Shown here one piece after another: positions 57,900 to 64,000 of a stretch of DNA of 64,000 bases. Under the pieces are notes generated by a model. That model ran no database searches, had not been told where the DNA came from, and was given only the letters and a program-made list of their open reading frames with translations. The DNA lies in assembly GCA_029891385.1 (NCBI GenBank), contig CM057234.1, positions 25,840,350 to 25,904,349 of the forward strand, given 5' to 3'. Position 1 is the first letter of the stretch; each line of letters starts with the position of its first letter. The translations under genes were made by a program, and so were the position numbers. Origin of the DNA: Erythroxylum novogranatense. Lineage: Eukaryota; Streptophyta; Magnoliopsida; Malpighiales; Erythroxylaceae.

Positions 57900-60043
57900 C
57901 ATATGATTGAAAGAAATAAAAAAGCAAGATGATGCTGTTTCAAAGTCTGAATTCTTAAAATATACATATTATTCAGACTAGTAAATTATGTTGCAATTTT
58001 TGATTCCATCAATTTTTGTTCCACGTCAAGCCTCTTATCTTTTAACCACAATATCTCTGGTGAATCCGCCTGCAGAGGATAGATATATAGCTAGGTAACT
58101 ATAAGTGAACAAATTAGAATAATATCAGTCCATTATTATAATTAATAGCATTTGTTATACGATTTTAAAAAAATTTATATCAGGGTGAGCCTTAAAACAA
58201 TTGATAATATTACTCCAAAACATCACATGTTCAAGTCACGGATAGATAAACATTTTGTTTAATGTTTGTGAAAATATATTTTTGTGCACGTGCACCTGGA
58301 TAATGATTCATGACATAAATATAACAACATACTGCTATTGGCATAAAGCGCAACTAAAGATAACAACTGATTAGGAACTGATGAAAAACGGCACTAAGGA
58401 CAGGACAGCGATGGGGTAGAGATTGTAATAATAGCACTCCACCGCCAAAATAAATGAATTTATATGTTGTATGTTGTGCTTTTAAAATTTTTATATGGAA
58501 ATATTTTCTAATTATCAAAAGGACCCAACTTAATTTATAAAATTTTGTTCTTTGGTTTGTGTCGAAATGACTAGCAGCTCATGGTACATGAGAGTTTATA
58601 GGATAATTAATGAAACCAATACGCCATTTAATTTTCAGGGTTTGGTGGCTTTTTGTGTGTTCAGAATTCTGTAGCACCAAATGGCTACTCTGACACGCGC
58701 TTATGAAAGCCCTGAGAGACAAACAAACGTATATTCGGACTCAAAATCAAATACTGGTCAGGTACAGGACAGGACCACGCAAAGTTTACATCCGCAGCAG
58801 GTTCTTTTCTTAGAACTTGGAAACAAATGACGTTTGATTGTGGCAATGGCAGTGACATGTGGTGACTTCTGGGTCCCATCTCAGACTTTGATGAGATCAG
58901 ATTGAGACAATAAGGGCTGAATCCGATTTAGTTTTAAAGGAATGTTTGAATGTTGGAAATCAACGAACCCACCAAATCTTGTCAGCACAGCAAAAGACCA
59001 ATTGGAATGATTGTCACTTGCCAGCATTGACTTGTTTTTGATTTATTTGATCCAGTGGAAAAGGATGTCCCTGTCCCCTACCCAATGCATGGGGATCAGA
59101 TATTGATACTGACAACCTGGATACAAGGTACTTATTAATCATCGTATCATAAACCACTGACGTGTCACTCATTGCCGGTTTCAGTGAAGAAAGTACTACC
59201 AGGGAATTCACAAAACAATATGCATTCTTAGTCATAAAAAGCTTTTCCTTGTCCTTTACTCAAATTATATTCATATGAAAAGAAAGGCAACCTTTATCTT
59301 TCAGACAATGAGGGTCAACAGAATCAACATCCAATACTTACTTTTCAATGAAAGTTATAATAGAAGCTTCTGTGCTCTCTTCCTGTGTCCAACGCCTAGT
59401 TACCTATTTTTTAAGGAATCTCAAGTCGTAGAGAAGCTTTTGTTTATTATTCTTTAAAAGCCAATTAAACCAATGTAAAGTCTACAATTGTGCATGCTCC
59501 TGTTTTAACTCCAGAACCTGAAACAAATGTATTATCCGAAGTGTTTCATTGTCCTGAAGTGCTTTGTCTTCAACAACTCAGGTTGCATGTTGCCCGGGCT
59601 AATAACAGGAAGCCCTGAAAAGGATAAGAATAATATAGTAGATAGAACAAGAGGGCGAAAAAAAAGAAGAAGCTTCCATAGATTACACTAGATTTGCCTA
59701 CTTTAACGTCACAAGAACCAGATGACATTCAAACTACTGATCCTCTTTTCCTATAAGTTAGTTTGGATACTTCTTGTCCCTTGGAAATCCATTAAAATAT
59801 ACATGGGAAAAATATATACTTTCTCAAAAATGACAAAGACAGGCCTCAATTGAAAACCTAAAAAAGCCCCCTTATGTTGCTTGGTGTTGACCAATGCTGC
59901 ATTCCATTTCACATCACTTCTTTCTTGCACACCAGCCAGCGTGTTAATATAATAAAGGACGTCTCAGGCCGGGATGTGCAGTATTCCCTGGAATGCAGGA
60001 TCTTGATCTACATAGGATTCAGTTGGACATATATAGTTCATAA
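57900..60043. other. Intergenic sequence and 3' UTR of the right-hand gene; no gene seen
   Basis: Base composition becomes less AT-rich from about 58,600. No coding block, transposon end or RNA gene was recognised. The part next to 60043 must include the 3' UTR and polyadenylation region of the minus-strand gene, probably within 59,500-60,043. Short frames here are not supported. Confidence 0.5.
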
Positions 60044-63000
60044 TCATAGTGAAAGACATTGTGCCTCATCAGGTAGATTCTTAGGGCTTGGTAGCGCTGC
60101 AAAATATCTCTGAGGAATTGGTCTAAGAATGCCAGATGCATCCATGTGTCCCCGGACATGAAACTTGGCAAACCGGTTGATCACAGAAAATTTTTCTAAT
60201 TCCTTAAGTTCCAACCTGACGTCTACAACAGATGTCTTGTCCAATCTACATTTTTGAAAGGAAAGCATTCAGAAAACATTATCAGTTGAAGAAGCCACTA
60301 GTAATTCATCTTGTGATGATTAAAAGATTCAAGACTAGTAATAGTACAATACTTGTCCCACACCTTTGGAAGTCTTTTTCCAGCTTCTTTGCCTTACCAA
60401 TGAAGTTGTCCAGAACCTCCAGGAATTGTTGATCACTTCTCTCGGAAACTTTCAGCTTTTCTGCATAACTGAGTAAAATTTGTAGGCAATGGTAAGCTTT
60501 GAAGGAAAAGAAGTTCAATAAGCAATCGAATGAGTAATCTGTCATGATTTGCAAAACACTATGTGCTTATGAAGAGTGACACTCACATGTTGCTGTAATC
60601 CACTGCCTCAAACAAGTCACCTGTTTTGCTGTAAGTGATGCTACATGCATCACCCAATGATAATCTGGAGACCAAGTATGATATGGGATCATAATTTGAG
60701 GCTGCGTCAGCAGAGAGAAACGATGCTGGTGCAAGACAAAACAGTTGTTGCATTAGCTGTGTTGTGAACACTAGCCTTCTCTTTACTCGAACTACTGGTT
60801 GCACTTCTTCAATCAATTCATCCTCTACCTGTAACAGATAAGGAAATAAGAACCCAATTTTAATGTATCTAAGAAAACAAACTCTTAAACCATTAACATA
60901 GTTCACCTTCTCGATCAGTCGATTTGTTGCTTGTGCCCAGTCTTCTTCAGAGGTGCTGCAAGAGAAAAAGTAATGCATCATTTACATGGCAAAGAATAAA
61001 GGGCAAGAACAACGCAGAAAATGCCAACCAACTAAAGCTAGATTAAAACTTCCAGTTGGCGGAACTTTAAGTTAGCTTTTGTCAAATAGGGATTGTTCCA
61101 AAAAGGGGGGAAAATAAAAAACCAAGCACATTAATAATAACAGAAAACCGTTATTCTCCTAGATAAAAGTGAAACAGAAAATAAATGGGATGATGAGAGT
61201 AAAAAGAAAGGAGGCATTAATAATATAGATACCTGATATTTCTAACCCTTTTGGAATCTTGAGTAACTTCTTTGTGCCATGGTAAAGGTTCAATGGAAAT
61301 AGTTTTCCGTTTTTTTGGCTTAATTATAGCTAGCTGTTCCCTTGTTTCTTCAGGTAATATGTAAGGCACTGAAAGTTGTTGATTTGCAATTGAGGCAGTA
61401 TTTGCATTTGGCCAAACCCTCCCACCTTGATCAGCATCAGCAGCTGAAAGTTGCTCGGCAGAAGTCTGAATATGCAAATCCTGAGATGGTTTTCCAAGAG
61501 AGAACGGTGAATCAGCTGTTTTTGCTAGTCCAGAGTCAAACATTGGGACCATTTGTTCATTCTGAAGAGATTCATATTGTTTAAACCAAGATGGGGCCAC
61601 CCTCAAATTAACCTGGCTATAGTTTGTGTGGTTAGACTGCAGACCTCTGCTACTAGATTGAGTCTGTGAGTCATTGTGGCCAAATGTCACCATGTCCTGA
61701 CAAGATCCCACTAAAAGAGCTGACTTAGAAGAAGCTCTTGCAATTTGACTATCTTTTACTTCTAAGAAGCTTAGGATTCTGGTATCCACAACTCCAGATT
61801 GATTAGGCTGTAATGCTGCATTTAGTCCACTATCCAAAGTTTGTCTGGAACTTGAACCATTGTTATCCAACTGATTCCCAGTAGCATGCTGAAGTTCTCT
61901 AACATTGTTTGTTGCCTACACTTGGTTAACAAAGGCATAATTATAAATGTGATCGGGCAACCGAAGGAAACCATCGAGATGTTTTATAATGAAAGTTGAA
62001 GCACATTTGTTATTATGACTTACCCTATAAAGGTCATGGGGTTGGGAATGAAACGTCAACGAGGCTGAGGTAGGAACAATTGCATCTGAAACATGGTCTT
62101 GATCTTGAGATATACCACCTGACGGAGAATTGTCAAATATATCTGGTGTTGTTCCCTGCTGTAACATTTCTTTGCCAGGACCAAATCCGAAACTTTGAAA
62201 ATTAGAAGATCCACCAAATTCTAATGATTTATGTCCACTTCTTACACATTCTTGGTCATTCGACAGATGATGAGCCTCGGAAGAGCTTGTCAAAGAATTA
62301 TTTGACAGATCCAGAGATGAAGATAGAGTAGAAGGAAACTTGACAGTTAGTGCACCAGACGGTTGTCGCTGACTTGGAACATTTCTCCATACATTATGAG
62401 GCTTTGTTAAAATTTCACTCTGTTGAGGCGAGCCTGATATTGCATTCAGTTGAGGCATAGGTGAAGCCTCCAAAACTGGAAACCTTTCTCCAAAAGGCTT
62501 GGTTGGAATCTGATCATGTGCATAATGAGTGGAGGATTGGGTTAAAGCTGAATATTTACCAACAGGACTAGATAACTTCACCTGCCAGGACTGAGACTTT
62601 TCCGGTACTTCAGATATGGACTGTGTTTGAAACTGATTTCTTGTCTGAAGCGAATCCAATGTCATGGAAGTCAGGGAATTTCCTTGCACATTTAAATTTG
62701 AAGAGAAGCCAGTTTGTAAAGAGGTAGGGGATCTATTAACAGCAAGCATTCTTCGAGACAATTCATGTGAAGAAGACAAAGATTGGATAGAAGATGACGG
62801 TCCCAAATATGTCTGATTTTTCTCCAATGATTCGGGATTAATTGGACTATAATTTAAATTGCCAACATTCTGTAACAAAGCCTGAGGAGAAATTAAATTG
62901 TTTGAGTTGGGCAGTCTTTGAGATGGAGGACCCAACCTTAAACCAAAGCCTTGGGAAGCAGAAGATTGAGGGTACAGTTGAGTAACAGATGTATCACAGG

Positions 63001-64000
63001 AATCTCCTCCAGGCATCTTGGGCAATGCATTAGATACCATAGATCCAAATGGTTGCATAGAGCCATCATCCCTTGATTGATCAACTTTTTGAAGAAGCTC
63101 AAGAATGTGTTCACTGCAACATCATTTCATTTAAAGATTACTTGAGATCAATCCGAAATGGAAGTACTAAATCTAACAAGCTAATGTTCTAGACTCAAAC
63201 ATGACAACTTAGAACTTGAAGCTGTAAAACATGAGAAGAAAACTTTAGAATCAACAAGAGGCATTTAGCATTAACAGTCTGTAAAACCAACTGGACATTT
63301 GCATAACAGTCTTAAAACTAGGTACCCTGTCTGTGCAGTGACATTTGAGCCATCGTGGAGAGTTGATTCCTCAAAGATATTTGAACACTGATTATGATTG
63401 GTGGGTCCTCCCTCTGGTGCTCTATTGTTTTCTTGAAAATCAGGTAAATAACCCTGTAAAAAAACTTGAAATACTTGTTATTGACAGAAGTAGTAGCAGT
63501 TAGACGAAGCAAAATTGACGACGGTTAAGTAAAATCTGCACCTTGTCTATAGTCATGGAACTGCCAACGACATCGTCAAAAACTTTGAACTGCCCCGCAC
63601 TTCCTTGTTGATGGGAGCTCAATCTTTTGGAGATATAGAAGTCACTAGAATTCTCCCTTTGGGAGCTACTCGTCTGCTCTATATTTGTTTCATTGGTTCT
63701 TCCATGAGAATTATGCTCACTATCAATTTGCTGCTGACTTTTCCCCAACCTCTCATGGCCCTTGTTGTCAGTGGAAAAATCACTTAAGGCGACTCTCTGC
63801 AGCTGCTCACCACTACGGTTGTGTCCGAATATCTGCCCACCCCACACATTTTCAGAATTCATAAACAATTGAACCTTTTGCACTTCATCGACTGATGGCT
63901 TATGATGATTGTTGTAATTCACTATTGATACATGTGATCCACCAAGGGATGCATCTTCTCTGTTTTCAATTGACAACTGGATATTAGGTTGTTCAAAACC
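60044..64000 (-). CDS. Dentin sialophosphoprotein-like plant protein, C-terminal 985 residues (5' end outside window)
   Basis: Eight coding exons: 63542-64000 (open at the edge), 63326-63453, 62024-63113, 61233-61915, 60907-60955, 60587-60828, 60364-60468 and 60044-60245. All have GT/AG junctions and together make exactly 986 codons including the stop. The first ~780 residues are Ser/Gln/Asn-rich and probably disordered, with GFGLRLGPPSQR, a motif I associate with this plant family. A basic KPKKRKT stretch (about residue 760) may be a nuclear signal. The C-terminal ~200 residues are conserved-looking and partly helical: VKRRLVFTTQLMQQLFCLAP, SRLSLGDACSITYS, a coiled-coil-like AEKLKVSERSDQQFLEVLDN segment and a C-terminal GRHM-like VRGHMDASGILRP. 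The family (Arabidopsis relatives near At5g07940-At5g07980, from memory) has no established function as far as I know. Gene looks intact. Confidence 0.87.

Overview
This 64 kb window is nuclear DNA of a flowering plant, most likely a core eudicot with a repeat-rich genome. It is AT-rich, its host genes have introns, and the space between them is filled with nested plant transposons. No bacterial, organellar or rRNA sequence was recognised.

Two host genes sit at the edges, both on the minus strand and both cut by the window. At the left (1-1160, leader to about 2900) are the first four coding exons of ALG6, the ER glucosyltransferase that adds the first glucose to the lipid-linked oligosaccharide. 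At the right (60044-64000) are the last eight exons (985 residues) of a large Ser/Gln-rich plant protein of the 'dentin sialophosphoprotein-like' type, whose function I do not know.

Between them lie about 57 kb of transposons, many with ends that can be fixed to the base. (1) 3450-8558: a hAT element with a decayed BED/DUF659/dimerization transposase, holding a tandem array and a head-to-head pair of tRNA-like SINE units. (2) 9080-10600: a second, RICESLEEPER-like hAT relic. (3) 12290-34600: relics of a Ty3/gypsy element (gag, protease, polypurine tract, LTR) broken up by a 9.5 kb Mutator-like element (13191-22678, perfect 9-bp target duplication), by three large solo LTRs (15042-18492, 22690-25882, 29140-33759, each with a perfect 5-bp duplication) and by a SINE. 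(4) 34808-57900: three Ty1/copia SIRE/Maximus-type elements. The first has its 3' LTR split by a fourth solo LTR (40996-49396), which is itself split by a twin-LTR element (41470-46911) with only 77 bp between its LTRs. The youngest copia element (49674-54618) keeps an intact 546-codon Gag but has lost nearly all of pol.

The most unusual signal is inside the LTRs. Several families carry arrays of short perfect palindromes (AAGTCGACTT, GTCCGTTTAACGGAC, CGTCGCGACG and relatives), different in sequence but repeatedly set in pairs about 19-24 bp apart. Five of the large gypsy-type LTRs also share a polypyrimidine-CAG module and, in two families, tandem small hairpins. Exon joins and insertion sites were checked by reading frame and target duplications; family names rest on motif recognition alone.
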